This document shows positions 46,960 through 56,506 of a DNA stretch of 64,000 nucleotides, one piece after another. The first letter of the stretch is position 1, and each line of letters begins with the position of its first letter. Source of the DNA: an uncultured Mucispirillum sp. (GTDB lineage: Bacteria > Chrysiogenota > Deferribacteres > Deferribacterales > Mucispirillaceae); assembly GCA_944324495.1 (NCBI GenBank), contig CALUWN010000002.1, forward strand, positions 1 through 64,000, written 5' to 3'. The position numbers were made by a program, and so were the translations under genes. Under the pieces are notes generated by a model. It searched no databases, was not told where the DNA came from, and saw only the letters and a program-made list of their open reading frames with translations.

Positions 46960-47001
46960 GTTTTGGATAACATGTTTATTTTTGTAACTGTTATCCAAAA
47001 C
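46960..47001. promoter_or_regulatory. 12-bp perfect inverted repeat ahead of the TPR gene
   Basis: GTTTTGGATAAC (46960-46971) and GTTATCCAAAAC (46990-47001), spaced by 18 bases, lie in the 109-base gap between aroB and the TPR gene. No T run follows at once, so an operator or leader hairpin is as likely as a terminator. Confidence 0.55.
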
Positions 47002-47035
47002 TATTATGAATAATCTTTTTAAGGGGAAACATTAG

Positions 47036-49066
47036 GTGGACGAAAGGACACATGCACGCTATATGTCTGATATAGCATATTTTCTTTCAAAAATGGAGGC
47101 AGAGCCTAATTCTGGTTACTTCATACCTATAGCCTTAGCTTATAACAAGCTTGAAAAGTATGATGAAACTATTGCTATGTGTAAGTCTGCCATTGAACGG
47201 TTTCCTGCCAACTGTGCTGCTAAAACATTTCTAGCAGAAGCCTATGTTTATAAAGGTCAGTTTGATTTAGCAAGAGAGCTTTTATTTGATGTTACAGCAG
47301 AGGATGATAATAACTATAAGGCCCTTAAACTTTTAGGTATAATATGCAAAGAAAATGGTGACACTACCGATGCGTTAAAATATTTAACAGGTGCATATAT
47401 CCGCTCCCCAGAAGATGAGGAAGTTAGGAAGATGATAGAGGAGCTTGGTGGCTCATTAAACCCAGCAGAGATTTATGATGAACGTATGAAACGTCAGTCA
47501 CAAGCTGCTCTTGATAGTGAAGAAGATGAAGAATTAAGAACATATCAAGAAATTGACCAGCGTATTAGAAATGCTGAAATTATTATGGCAGATTTAGTAT
47601 CAGATACTACAATTTCAGCAAGAGATTATTCTGAAGAAGAAGATTTTTACTCTGATGACCCTAATGATTTTATGCCACTGATTACATCTCATCCAGAAGA
47701 GAAGGAAGAGGAAGAAGAATTCTCTGATGACCCTAATGACTTTCTTCCAACTATTACTCAGCATGAAGAAAGTGAAGATGAAAGCAGTGATAATCAAGAA
47801 GAACAATACCATGAAAATACACTTACTATTGATGATGAGCTTTTATCAGCCTTATCTGGTGATGATAATAATGCAGGTGATGATGATTTGCTTTCTGCCT
47901 TAGCAGGTGATGAAGATAATAATAAGGGTGAAGATGACTTACTTTCTGCTTTAGCAAGTGATGATAGCAATGCAGGTGATGATGATTTACTTTCTGTTTT
48001 AGCAAGTGATGATAGCAATGCAGGTGATGATGATTTGCTTTCTGCTCTAGCAAGTGATGAAGATAATAAAGAAGATGATTTGTTTGCAGCATTATCAAGT
48101 GAAGAAGAAAGTAGTGAAAGTGAAGATGATTTGCTTGCAGCATTAAATAGTGATGAAAATAATCAAGAAGAAAGTCTACTTGATACATTACAGGAAGAAG
48201 CAGATAGTATAGAAAGTGGCGATTTATTATCAGAACTTAGTGCAGATAATGAAAGTGGTGACAGCGAAGTATTATCTGAAATAAATGATGATAATGTTAA
48301 TGAAGATATAAGCTTAAATAGCAATCAGGAAGCAGAAGCAGTAGAGAATATTGAAGAACAAGGCGAAGCAGCTAGCAAAGATGATGAAACTTCTAACGAA
48401 GAAATATTATCTAATGAGCAAAATGAAAGTGACAGCGAATATGAACCTGATGAAATCAATATTTTAGATATGCTTAATGAAGAGCCTTATGGTTATAATC
48501 AGGATACATCACTTAAAGAAAATGCAGAAGAAACATTAAGTAGTGATGAAACATCTTCTATTGATGAGGCATTAGATAGTGAAGTAGAAAATGAAGTTAC
48601 AGCAGATGATAATATTTTGCTAGACAGTGACGAAAATCAAGAAATTATTGATGAAGAACCTATAGAAGAACAGATTATAGAAGAACCAGTAGAAGAAACA
48701 AGCGTAGAAACCCTTAAACCAAAAGAAGAATTAACTAAGGAAGAAAAAGAAGCAAGGGAGTTATACAGCAGAAAAATACCGTCATCAGTAGTAGATATGA
48801 CCTATGATGATATGATAGATGATGATTTCCAGTATGGAAAAATAGTAGATGAAAGCTATAAGGAGGCAGATATGCCAAGTGTAGATTTAGGCGAATCTGC
48901 CCCATTTACTCAAGGTGATATTATGGATGAAATTTTAGATGCAGTTGGCATGACGCATGAAGATATGACAAATGATGAGCAAATAGAATTATCAGAAAAA
49001 GAAAGAAAACTGGAAAGGTTAGAACAGTTTTTAGAAAAAGTAAGAAATAATAAGGAAAATATATGA
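47036..49066 (+). CDS. TPR protein with long acidic repeat region
   Basis: 676 residues from GTG 47036 (AGGGG upstream; an ATG nine codons later is the alternative). Residues 1-150 contain about three tetratricopeptide repeats (SGYFIPIALAYNKLEKYDETIAM and following). Residues about 165-610 are extremely acidic and low-complexity. Between 47840 and 48090 a unit like GDDDLLSALASDDSNA recurs four to five times nearly identically at DNA level, so length may vary between strains. A conserved-looking end follows (SVVDMTYDDMIDDDFQYGKI). No signal peptide. Its last four bases overlap aroQ. Function unknown; probably a scaffold. Confidence 0.75.
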   Translation: MDERTHARYMSDIAYFLSKMEAEPNSGYFIPIALAYNKLEKYDETIAMCKSAIERFPANCAAKTFLAEAYVYKGQFDLARELLFDVTAEDDNNYKALKLLGIICKENGDTTDALKYLTGAYIRSPEDEEVRKMIEELGGSLNPAEIYDERMKRQSQAALDSEEDEELRTYQEIDQRIRNAEIIMADLVSDTTISARDYSEEEDFYSDDPNDFMPLITSHPEEKEEEEEFSDDPNDFLPTITQHEESEDESSDNQEEQYHENTLTIDDELLSALSGDDNNAGDDDLLSALAGDEDNNKGEDDLLSALASDDSNAGDDDLLSVLASDDSNAGDDDLLSALASDEDNKEDDLFAALSSEEESSESEDDLLAALNSDENNQEESLLDTLQEEADSIESGDLLSELSADNESGDSEVLSEINDDNVNEDISLNSNQEAEAVENIEEQGEAASKDDETSNEEILSNEQNESDSEYEPDEINILDMLNEEPYGYNQDTSLKENAEETLSSDETSSIDEALDSEVENEVTADDNILLDSDENQEIIDEEPIEEQIIEEPVEETSVETLKPKEELTKEEKEARELYSRKIPSSVVDMTYDDMIDDDFQYGKIVDESYKEADMPSVDLGESAPFTQGDIMDEILDAVGMTHEDMTNDEQIELSEKERKLERLEQFLEKVRNNKENI

Positions 49067-49494
49067 AAATATTAGTAATTAATGGACCAAATATAAATAT
49101 GCTTGGCAAACGTGAACCGGGCCATTATGGTGGTATTACCTTTATGGAGCTGGAAGAATTAATAAGGGAACGAGCAGAGCAGCATAATATAGATATTGAT
49201 TTTTTTCAGTCTAATGTGGAAGGCGATATTGTAGGCTGTATTCAGCAGTCTGAAATGTATGACGGAATAATCATTAATGCAGGAGCATATACTCATACAA
49301 GTATAGCAATAAGAGATGCTATGCTTTCTATTAAAGCAAAGTTTATTGAAGTGCATTTATCAAATGTATATGCAAGGGAAGATTTTAGGCATAAGTCTTA
49401 TTTATCTGATATTGCATTAGGTGTAATAGCAGGCTTTAAGGAAGATTCTTATTTATTAGCACTTGATTATTTTGCAACAGGAGTATGGCAGTGA
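49063..49494 (+). CDS. aroQ: 3-dehydroquinate dehydratase, type II
   Basis: 143 residues, typical length. ILVINGPNINMLGKREPGHYG at the N-terminus with the conserved Tyr, INAGAYTHTSIAIRDA, and EVHLSNVYAREDFRHKS. Converts dehydroquinate to dehydroshikimate. ATGA overlap with the TPR gene and a ten-base overlap with the peptidase gene. Confidence 0.97.
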   Translation: MKILVINGPNINMLGKREPGHYGGITFMELEELIRERAEQHNIDIDFFQSNVEGDIVGCIQQSEMYDGIIINAGAYTHTSIAIRDAMLSIKAKFIEVHLSNVYAREDFRHKSYLSDIALGVIAGFKEDSYLLALDYFATGVWQ

Positions 49495-50549
49495 TAAAAC
49501 GTATTGCAGAAGTACAAAGACAACTTAGAAAACTAGAAATTCCTGCTATATTAATAACTAATTTATCAGATGTAAAATATTTAAGTGGGTTTACTGGCAC
49601 AACTGCTTATATGATTGTGGATTTAGAAACAGCATATTTTTATACAGACGGCAGATATGATGTGCAGTCTAAAGAGCAGGTTTATGAGCAGATAAATATT
49701 GAGATAGTAAAAGATTATAATAAAATATATAATGAATACTGTGCAAAGTATAAAAAAATATTGCTTCAGCCAAGCTGTACTATAAATATAAGTTCAAAAG
49801 TTGCAGCTTCAGGGGTTGAAATATACCTTGATGAAAACGATTTAATGCAAAAACTTAGAATGATAAAAGATGAAAAAGAAGTAAAGCTTATTAAAGAACA
49901 GTATAAGTTAGCAGGTAAAGCATTTTTACGTGCATTAAAAGGCTTTAAATATAATGACAGTGAAAAAACTTGGGCAGCAGCTTTAGAATACCATATGAAA
50001 ATACTTGGTGCAAAGGGAGAAAGTTTTGAAACTATTGTAGCTTCAGGCATCAGGGGAGCTATGCCCCATGGTGTTGCAAGTGATAAGCTGGTTCAGAGTA
50101 ACGAACCTGTTATTATTGATTTTGGCAGCCGTGATACATATACAAGCGATTACACCCGTATGGTGTATAATGGTAACGATAGTGAAGTGTTAAAGGTTAT
50201 AGATATTGTACGCACAGCAGTAGAAAAATCAATAGAGGGCATAAGCGAAGGTATTATGTGCAGCGATATTGATAAAATAGCAAGAGAGTATATCCAAGAG
50301 CAGGGCTATGGTGAATATTTTAACCATTCATTAGGCCATGGTGTTGGAATAGATGTGCATGAACTTCCAGTACTGCGGGCAAAATCAGAAAATATACTAG
50401 AAGACGGCATGATTTTTACAATTGAGCCGGGCATCTATCTGCCAGAAAAATTTGGCGTAAGATTAGAACAGACAGTTTATATTAATAATAATAAAGCGGA
50501 AATAATAAGCGATACTCTTGATAAATATGTATATAATATTATAGAATAA
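49485..50549 (+). CDS. Xaa-Pro aminopeptidase/dipeptidase (M24B)
   Basis: 354 residues. Creatinase-like N-terminal domain (1-130), then a pita-bread metallopeptidase domain with metal ligands in IIDFGSRDTYTSDYTR (two Asp), SLGHGVGIDVHELP (His), FTIEPGIYLP (Glu) and RLEQTVYI (Glu). Removes or cleaves N-terminal residues next to proline. It often lies next to aroQ and efp in bacteria; no efp here. Last gene of the operon. Confidence 0.93.
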   Translation: MAVIKRIAEVQRQLRKLEIPAILITNLSDVKYLSGFTGTTAYMIVDLETAYFYTDGRYDVQSKEQVYEQINIEIVKDYNKIYNEYCAKYKKILLQPSCTINISSKVAASGVEIYLDENDLMQKLRMIKDEKEVKLIKEQYKLAGKAFLRALKGFKYNDSEKTWAAALEYHMKILGAKGESFETIVASGIRGAMPHGVASDKLVQSNEPVIIDFGSRDTYTSDYTRMVYNGNDSEVLKVIDIVRTAVEKSIEGISEGIMCSDIDKIAREYIQEQGYGEYFNHSLGHGVGIDVHELPVLRAKSENILEDGMIFTIEPGIYLPEKFGVRLEQTVYINNNKAEIISDTLDKYVYNIIE

Positions 50550-50946
50550 TTTTATTAAAACAAAACACTTTTTCATATTTGTTTTATTAATAATATTATC
50601 TAAATTCCAATATTTAGATAAGATTATAATATATATAAGTCTATTTTCTTAAAAATATATTTTTATTCTCTATTATAAGCCTACTTTCTGGTGGTACCCC
50701 ATTTTATTTTAAAAATTATTAGAGGATGCTGATATATCAGCACATAAAACAAGTAAATATTTATTATTTTTACCAAATTCTTTAATTTGTACAGGTACAC
50801 TTTCTCCACAAAAAAAATTCATATTCATTACTTATTTTGTATTTTTTGTCCATTCTTTTAATAAATATTACACATAATATAAAAATATAAAAACTGACTA
50901 TGTATATAAACTACAATAGAATATATATGAAAATTAAGTAAAACAA
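50550..50946. other. 397-base gap without a gene
   Basis: AT-rich. Two inverted repeats: AAAACAAA (50557-50564) / TTTGTTTT (50578-50585), possibly a weak terminator for the peptidase gene, and a perfect TTATCTAAAT (50596-50605) / ATTTAGATAA (50612-50621). Nothing else recognised. Confidence 0.5.
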
Positions 50947-51411
50947 CTATGATTTTGTATGAGCCCTTGCTTCAAGTGATTGGATATGAATACATACAAC
51001 TTCTGTAATATCCAGTGTTTTTGCAGGAAAACTATTATATTTTTTGCCAGTATATTTTTCCATTAATAAATCAAGTGCATATGCTTTATCATTATTATCC
51101 TTTAAAAATTCAGCATTACCTTTACCGTAAACAGAATAAAAATAGCTTGAATGGCCACAGGCAGTATCAGCAGTTTTAAGCCCTGTAAATTTATCTGCCT
51201 GAAAAGAAACTACACCTTTTTTTAATAATGGTATCTTTTTACCATGAAGCCCAGTATGAAAATATATTTTATTATCAGCATATGCAAAATTAACTGGCAC
51301 AATATAGGCAAACCCTTCATCATCAACTAGACCAATACGTATTATATCCATAGATATAAGCATATTGATTTTTTCATTTTCATCATGAATAATGCGGTTG
51401 CTGTTGCCCAT
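50947..51411 (-). CDS. Pyridoxamine 5'-phosphate oxidase-like flavin protein
   Basis: 154 residues, split-barrel flavin-binding fold of the NimA/HugZ-like type: IIRIGLVDDEGFAYIVPVNFAY, KIYFHTGLHGKKIPLL, VSFQAD, and SYFYSVYGKGNAEFL. Members include nitroimidazole reductases, but many are uncharacterised. Its ATG overlaps the IclR stop by one base, so it is probably the regulated partner. Confidence 0.85.
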   Translation of the reverse strand: MGNSNRIIHDENEKINMLISMDIIRIGLVDDEGFAYIVPVNFAYADNKIYFHTGLHGKKIPLLKKGVVSFQADKFTGLKTADTACGHSSYFYSVYGKGNAEFLKDNNDKAYALDLLMEKYTGKKYNSFPAKTLDITEVVCIHIQSLEARAHTKS

Positions 51412-52193
51412 TAATTTTGGTATCCTAAACGTTTAGAAATCTCTTTAGCATATTTTCTAGCAACAGGCAGTATATCATTAATAAGCCTTTCATGGCTCAT
51501 TCTATACCCCGGGCCTGCTACACTAATAGCAGCAACAGGAGTACCTAGATAATCTTTTATAGGCACCGCTATGCAGCATACATTATTTTCAAACTCTTGG
51601 TTATCAATAGCATATTCATTAATACTTACATCTTTTAAGTGCTTTTTAAGCTCAGGAAGTGAAGTAATAGTGTAATCTGTATATTTTTTAAGCCTTGCTC
51701 CAAGGTACATTTTATTAAGCTCATCTTCCCCAGAAAAGGCAAGCTGTACTTTACCTATTGAAGTGCAGTATGCTGGCACATCCTTTCCAACGCGAGAAAC
51801 AATGCGTACAGGGTGGTCTGCTTCCACTAAATCAAGATATATAACATTTCCTTCCCTTAATATACCCACATAGCAGGCCTCACCAACTTCTGAAACAATT
51901 TTTTCCATAAAAGGACGAGCAAGGCGTAGAAAACCTAATTTATTAATAAATTTCTGACCTAAGTTAAATATGCCAATACCTAACCTATAGTTTTCTGTAA
52001 CAGGATTTTGTTCTATATAACCACAGGCAGAAAGTGTAGCTAATAGCCTAAATACATTATTTTTATGAAGACCTAAAGTTTTAGAAAGTTCTGTAACACC
52101 AAATTCATCTTTATCATAATTTGTTCTAAATACTTCAAATAACTGTAATGCGTGCTGCACAGACTGGATAGATTTTACATTTGGTTTATACAT
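51411..52193 (-). CDS. IclR-family transcriptional regulator
   Basis: 260 residues. N-terminal winged helix-turn-helix (TELSKTLGLHKNNVFRLLATLSACGYIEQN, about 34-63) and a C-terminal IclR effector domain with ACYVGILREGNVIYL, YCTSIGKVQLA and CCIAVPIKDYLGTPVAAISVAGP. Binds a small ligand and DNA. The effector is unknown. Coupled to the flavin-protein gene. Confidence 0.93.
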   Translation of the reverse strand: MYKPNVKSIQSVQHALQLFEVFRTNYDKDEFGVTELSKTLGLHKNNVFRLLATLSACGYIEQNPVTENYRLGIGIFNLGQKFINKLGFLRLARPFMEKIVSEVGEACYVGILREGNVIYLDLVEADHPVRIVSRVGKDVPAYCTSIGKVQLAFSGEDELNKMYLGARLKKYTDYTITSLPELKKHLKDVSINEYAIDNQEFENNVCCIAVPIKDYLGTPVAAISVAGPGYRMSHERLINDILPVARKYAKEISKRLGYQN

Positions 52194-52293
52194 ATAGACC
52201 CTCCCACAAGAATACTATGTAAATTATAGAATAATGTTATAGTTTTGGCAAGAAAATTATTTTAAAATTGGTGTAAAATTTTTAAAAAATAAA

Positions 52294-52317
52294 AATGCTG
52301 TATAAAACTACAGCATT
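52294..52317 (-). terminator. Terminator of the rluD-like/TPR/AI-2E operon
   Basis: AATGCTGTA (52294-52302) / TACAGCATT (52309-52317) with a 6-base loop, followed on the minus strand by a T-rich stretch. It lies 45 bases past the transporter stop. Confidence 0.8.
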
Positions 52318-52361
52318 ATATATTGATATATAAGAAAATTTAGGTATAAAACAAAATTATT

Positions 52362-53483
52362 TTATTGTTCTGATATCTTATTGTTTTCCTTGTTTTCTTC
52401 TTTATTAGTGTGGTTTTGCTTGTGTTTATTTATTACGGGTAGTGGTTTTTTAAAGATATATGTATCAATTAATATTTTAATAAATGCAGCTATTGGCAGG
52501 GCAATAATCATACCTATAAAGCCACCTAATGCACCACCTATCATTAAGCCAACAATAACAACAACAGGGCTGATACCAAGGCTGTCCCCAACTATCTTTG
52601 GAGTGATTACCATACTTTCTAAAACCTGAACTATTACATAGCCAATAATTGTATAGATTGGGTGAATTATATCAACATAAGTAAGAGCTGTAGCAATAAT
52701 AGCACTGATTAAACCTACAGTAAAGCCAACATAAGGTATCATAGCACCATAACCTGTTAATATACCAATAAAAAGCCAGCCTTTAACATCAACAATATAA
52801 AGCACAAGTGAGTATAAAACAGAAAGGATAGTACCAACTAAAAACATACCTCTATAATATTTGCCTATCAATGTTTCAAACTGAGTAAGGTGTTCTATAA
52901 TTTTTTGCATATTAAATCTCTCAACAACTTTATTTGTAAACTTTTTAAAATCAGGAAAATCAACCAGCAGGAAGAATACAAGCACAGGTACAATAAATAC
53001 ATTAACTAATACACCCGCAATATTTGCAGCAGAAAGTGCGGCAGATGAAAGCGTATTTAAAAGATATTTAGAAATAACATCTAACCTTTCTGTAATATAT
53101 GTTTTGCTTGTTTCAAAATCAAGTGATGATTGAATATTATATTCTGCAAGTAGTTTTTCAATAAAAGTGAATATATTGCTGATATATTCAGGAGTGTGGT
53201 TAATAAGGTATTTTACATCGTTAATCATAACAGGTAAAATGCCTGTTAATATAAGTAAAAGTATAAATATTAAAATAAGCACTAATATTAAGACGCTTAA
53301 AAAACGAGGTATATGAATTTTAACAAACACTTCAACAAGTGGATTTAAAAGATATGCTATTAAAACAGATATTATAAACAGCAATAAAATATCCCTTGTA
53401 GCATAAATTAATGAAAATAAAACTACAATACCGAAAAATAATAAAATATTTCTTATGGAAAAATCAATTTCATTAAATTTCAT
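52362..53483 (-). CDS. AI-2E family transporter (PerM/YdiK-like)
   Basis: 373 residues, about eight membrane helices in the family arrangement: two at the N-terminus, a soluble periplasmic part, then GWLFIGILTGYGAMIPYVGFTVGLI and the conserved PKIVGDSLGISPVVVI and GGALGGFIGMIIALPIAA near the end. Some members export autoinducer-2, others act as Na+/H+ antiporters; the substrate here is unknown. Lys/Asn-rich cytoplasmic tail. Confidence 0.9.
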   Translation of the reverse strand: MKFNEIDFSIRNILLFFGIVVLFSLIYATRDILLLFIISVLIAYLLNPLVEVFVKIHIPRFLSVLILVLILIFILLLILTGILPVMINDVKYLINHTPEYISNIFTFIEKLLAEYNIQSSLDFETSKTYITERLDVISKYLLNTLSSAALSAANIAGVLVNVFIVPVLVFFLLVDFPDFKKFTNKVVERFNMQKIIEHLTQFETLIGKYYRGMFLVGTILSVLYSLVLYIVDVKGWLFIGILTGYGAMIPYVGFTVGLISAIIATALTYVDIIHPIYTIIGYVIVQVLESMVITPKIVGDSLGISPVVVIVGLMIGGALGGFIGMIIALPIAAFIKILIDTYIFKKPLPVINKHKQNHTNKEENKENNKISEQ

Positions 53484-53506
53484 TTACCCCTCCTAATAAA
53501 CGTAAC

Positions 53507-54241
53507 TTAAATATTATCTATTTCTAAATTATTAGGAAATAATGATGCTGCTTCAGATTTTAAAAGCTCAAGCTCATCTTTTCTACTGTTTTTAGATAAT
53601 ACAGTCAAGTAAAACTTTATAAACGAAAATGTGCGGTTACCTTTATTATATATAAGCTTGCACTGGGAAGCTGCAGCGTCATAATCTCCATTTTTTAAAT
53701 GGATTTTAGCAGATTCTAGTATTGCATCAGTATATTCTGGGCTAATTTCAATAGCCTTATGTAAGTCATTTAATGCATCTTTATCTTTAGAAAGCTGGCA
53801 TCTTGTTAATGCTCTATAGTAATAGGCATCAGCAAAATCTGGGCTTTTTTCAAGAACTTCTGTAAAAATATTTTCAGCTTCATTCATTTGCCCCTGCTGA
53901 AAATACACTTGACCTAGTAAAAATCTTGAACGCTGATGTTCTGGGTTTAAATTAATTGTTTTTAAAAGCGTATCTCTAGCTTTATCAAGAGCCATAAGCC
54001 TGTAATAAGCAAGCCCCAGTTTATAAAGATACATTGATTTATTAGGAGAATATTCAACTGCTTTTACAAAATTTTGGCAGGCTTGCGGCATATTATTTAA
54101 ATCACTGTAACATAAGCCAAGGTGGTAATAGGCTGCACCTAAATCATACCCATTATCTTGAATATGTTCATTTAAAAGCCTTATAGCTTTAGATAAATCA
54201 CCTGATAAATATTCATCAATTCCAGCGTGTAGTTTATCCAT
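53507..54241 (-). CDS. TPR-repeat protein
   Basis: 244 residues composed almost entirely of tetratricopeptide repeats, about six (GAAYYHLGLCYSDLNNMPQA, SMYLYKLGLAYYRLMALDKA, RSRFLLGQVYFQQGQMNEA and so on). No signal peptide, so a cytosolic interaction scaffold. One base after the RluD-like gene and 23 before the transporter gene. Confidence 0.88.
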   Translation of the reverse strand: MDKLHAGIDEYLSGDLSKAIRLLNEHIQDNGYDLGAAYYHLGLCYSDLNNMPQACQNFVKAVEYSPNKSMYLYKLGLAYYRLMALDKARDTLLKTINLNPEHQRSRFLLGQVYFQQGQMNEAENIFTEVLEKSPDFADAYYYRALTRCQLSKDKDALNDLHKAIEISPEYTDAILESAKIHLKNGDYDAAASQCKLIYNKGNRTFSFIKFYLTVLSKNSRKDELELLKSEAASLFPNNLEIDNI

Positions 54242-54242
54242 A

Positions 54243-55142
54243 TTATTTCTCCGATAATAAATTCTCTTGCAATGCTACCATATCTTTTGGAAGTTGTAAA
54301 GAAAGAGAAAGTACTTCATCACTTTTAGGTGGAGTAAATTCTAAAAAATAAGAATGAAGTGCCTGCCTTGAAAAACCGTATAATGCTCTGCCACCATAAA
54401 GGGTATCGCCTACTAATGGGTGGTTCATACTTGCAGCATGAACTCTAATTTGGTGAGTTCTGCCTGTAAATATGGTCACTTCTGCTAAAAAAGCATTTTT
54501 ATATTTTTCAATGACTTTAAAGAAGCTTTTTGCATACCTGCCGTCATCACGCACTGCCATTTTTTGCCTGTTATATTTATCTCTGCCTATGGGTGCTTCA
54601 ATAGTTTTTTCCACAAATTTTGGGGTTCCATGGCAGATAGCTAAATACTTTTTAGTAATATTTCTATTTAAAAATATATCAGAAAGCAGCATTTTATATT
54701 CGGAGTTTTTAGCTATTATCATAAGCCCAGATGTATCTTTATCAAGACGGTGGACAATACCCGGGCGAAATTCATCATTATCATCTTCTATGGTAAAAGT
54801 ATATAAAAGTGCGTTTACTAAAGTATTATCATAGTTGCCGGGAGCAGGGTGCACTGTTAAGCCAGCAGGTTTATTTATTACAGCAAAATTTTCATTGTCA
54901 TAGATAATATCAAAAGGAATATTTTTTGGTGTTAAATCAATTTGCGGTTCTTCTTTAAAAGTAATATGTATAATATCGCCAGATTTAAGTTTAGTAGACT
55001 TTTTAGCAGGTTTATTATTGATTAATATAAGGTTATCTTCAAATAAAGATAATATATATGACCTGCTTTTTCCACTAAGCCTTGCACAAGCTGCATCTGC
55101 CCTTTCATTATCAATATCATTAATAAATTCTTTTTCTTCCAT
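54243..55142 (-). CDS. RluA/RluD-family pseudouridine synthase
   Basis: 299 residues from ATG 55142; the frame is open upstream but runs into the divergent rpsF promoter region, and those residues do not look like the family. N-terminal S4 domain (about 10-70), then the catalytic domain with PAGLTVHPAPGNYDNTLVN, the catalytic Asp in GIVHRLDKDTSGLMI and TGRTHQIRVHAAS. Makes pseudouridine in 23S rRNA, probably the RluD sites. Confidence 0.93.
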   Translation of the reverse strand: MEEKEFINDIDNERADAACARLSGKSRSYILSLFEDNLILINNKPAKKSTKLKSGDIIHITFKEEPQIDLTPKNIPFDIIYDNENFAVINKPAGLTVHPAPGNYDNTLVNALLYTFTIEDDNDEFRPGIVHRLDKDTSGLMIIAKNSEYKMLLSDIFLNRNITKKYLAICHGTPKFVEKTIEAPIGRDKYNRQKMAVRDDGRYAKSFFKVIEKYKNAFLAEVTIFTGRTHQIRVHAASMNHPLVGDTLYGGRALYGFSRQALHSYFLEFTPPKSDEVLSLSLQLPKDMVALQENLLSEK

Positions 55143-55226
55143 AGCTATATTTATATTAAATAATAAAAATATTACAAGTAAAATATATAAATAAGACAAA
55201 AATAAATAGATAATGTATATTTTTAC

Positions 55227-55255
55227 TTGACTATCTATAAATAAATTGGTAAAAA
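55227..55255 (+). promoter_or_regulatory. Putative promoter of the rpsF operon
   Basis: TTGACT (55227-55232), 17 bases, then TAAAAA (55250-55255), about 60 bases ahead of rpsF. It overlaps the divergent rluD-like promoter region. Confidence 0.4.
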
Positions 55256-55317
55256 TATCATTCACTCTTGCTGCAGAAAGAAATGGTCTGTGGCTAAAAA
55301 CCGTAAGGGAGGTCCTA

Positions 55318-55749
55318 ATGAGGACATATGAAACTATTTTTATTCTTAAGTCAGAATTAACGACTGAAGAACAAGAAAAACACATTGAATTTTACAAGGA
55401 AAACATCACTTCTCACGGTGGTGAAATCGTGAAAGTGGAAGTGTGGGGAAAACAAGCACTTGCTTATCCTATTGAAAAAAGCACAGAAGGCTTTTATGTT
55501 TTAATCCAGTTTAAAGCAGAAGGCGACTATGTTAATAACGAACTTGAAAAACGTTATCAGTTCAATGAAGACGTTATTCGTTATGTAATAGTTATGCTTG
55601 ATGAGAAAAAATTTAAACAAAACCCACGCAAAGAGCCAGTACGCAGAGAACGTCCAGCCGATAAAGCGGGTAAAGCAAAAAGTGAAAATGGCGAAGAAGT
55701 AGAAGATATGCAGGAAGAAGCTGTAGCTACAGAAGAAGGTCAAGAGTAA
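55318..55749 (+). CDS. rpsF: 30S ribosomal protein S6
   Basis: 143 residues from ATG 55318, which has GGGAGGT nine bases upstream; a longer frame exists but has no such site. MRTYETIFILKSELTTEE start, KVEVWGKQALAYPI, then a long charged C-terminal tail (about 100-143) rich in Glu. Partner of S18 on the small subunit, encoded two genes on. Confidence 0.96.
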   Translation: MRTYETIFILKSELTTEEQEKHIEFYKENITSHGGEIVKVEVWGKQALAYPIEKSTEGFYVLIQFKAEGDYVNNELEKRYQFNEDVIRYVIVMLDEKKFKQNPRKEPVRRERPADKAGKAKSENGEEVEDMQEEAVATEEGQE

Positions 55750-55772
55750 TTATCACTTTTTAGGAGAAAAAA

Positions 55773-56186
55773 ATGGCTTCATATAACAAAGTCGTATTAA
55801 TGGGTAATGTAACTAGAATACCTGATGTTAGAAACCTGCCAGGCAGTGCAACGGTTGTGGCTACTACTGGGATTGCTGTAAACCGTAAATATAAAGATAA
55901 AGAAGAAGTTATGTTTATAGATATAGTAGTTTATGGCAAACAAGCAGAAACTATGGGTATGTATGTTACAAAAGGAACACCTATATTAGTAGAAGGCAGG
56001 CTGTCATTTAGGCAGTGGGAGCAGGATGGTCAAAAACGCTCTAAGCATGAAGTCATAGTAGAGTCTTTCCAAATGGTTGGAGGACGCAAAGACAGGGCAG
56101 ATTTCGACGAAAGCATGGTAGATAAAGACGATTTAAAAATGCCAGCTGATGATAGTATGATTCGCGACGAAGACGTGCCATTTTAA
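55773..56186 (+). CDS. ssb: Single-stranded DNA-binding protein
   Basis: 137 residues. OB fold: YNKVVLMGNVTRIPDVR, then FIDIVVYGKQAETMGMYVTKGTPILVEGRL, and the acidic C-terminal tail ending DEDVPF that recruits partner proteins. Placed between rpsF and rpsR as in many bacteria. AGGAG ribosome binding site. Confidence 0.97.
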   Translation: MASYNKVVLMGNVTRIPDVRNLPGSATVVATTGIAVNRKYKDKEEVMFIDIVVYGKQAETMGMYVTKGTPILVEGRLSFRQWEQDGQKRSKHEVIVESFQMVGGRKDRADFDESMVDKDDLKMPADDSMIRDEDVPF

Positions 56187-56215
56187 AATTAGCTTAAATT
56201 TTACGGAGGACAGTT

Positions 56216-56446
56216 ATGGCTGTTATTAAAAAAAGATTTCAAAAGAAAAAAGTTTGTCGCTTTTGTGTTGACAAAATAGATATTGATTATAAAGACGCAA
56301 AACTTTTACGTCAGTTCATTACAGAAAGAGGTAAAATCATGCCTCGCAGAATGACTGGCACTTGTGCAAAACACCAAAGACATTTAGCAGCTGCTGTTAA
56401 AACTGCTAGAATTATTGCACTTGTTCCATTCACACTTAACAAGTAA
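56216..56446 (+). CDS. rpsR: 30S ribosomal protein S18
   Basis: 76 residues. [37 protein letters not shown] is the S18 core (residues about 13-50), ending with the basic [10 protein letters not shown]. The early CxxC-type Cys pair suggests a zinc-binding form. ACGGAGGACA ribosome binding site. Confidence 0.98.
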   Translation: MAVIKKRFQKKKVCRFCVDKIDIDYKDAKLLRQFITERGKIMPRRMTGTCAKHQRHLAAAVKTARIIALVPFTLNK

Positions 56447-56463
56447 TTTAGCATTATTATATT

Positions 56464-56495
56464 CACCAGCAGAATAAAACTGCTGGTGGGCTTTT
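56464..56495 (+). terminator. Hairpin after rpsR
   Basis: CACCAGCAG (56464-56472) / CTGCTGGTG (56480-56488) with a 7-base loop, then GGCTTTTT. An intrinsic terminator that would lower expression of the following membrane-protein genes relative to the ribosomal genes. Confidence 0.8.
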
Positions 56496-56506
56496 TGGTA
56501 TTTATA

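Noticed and set aside
47794-48188. Minus-strand frames rich in Ser/Lys or His/Leu in the TPR gene
   Set aside because: They are mirrors of the acidic tandem repeats and have no ribosome binding site.
50690-50720. A GGTGGTACC sequence resembling a T-box element
   Set aside because: The match is short, no specifier stem or antiterminator was seen, and no plus-strand gene follows; the next gene is on the minus strand.
55143-55385. N-terminal extension of the RluD-like protein
   Set aside because: It crosses the divergent rpsF leader and is hydrophobic, unlike the S4 domain start expected.
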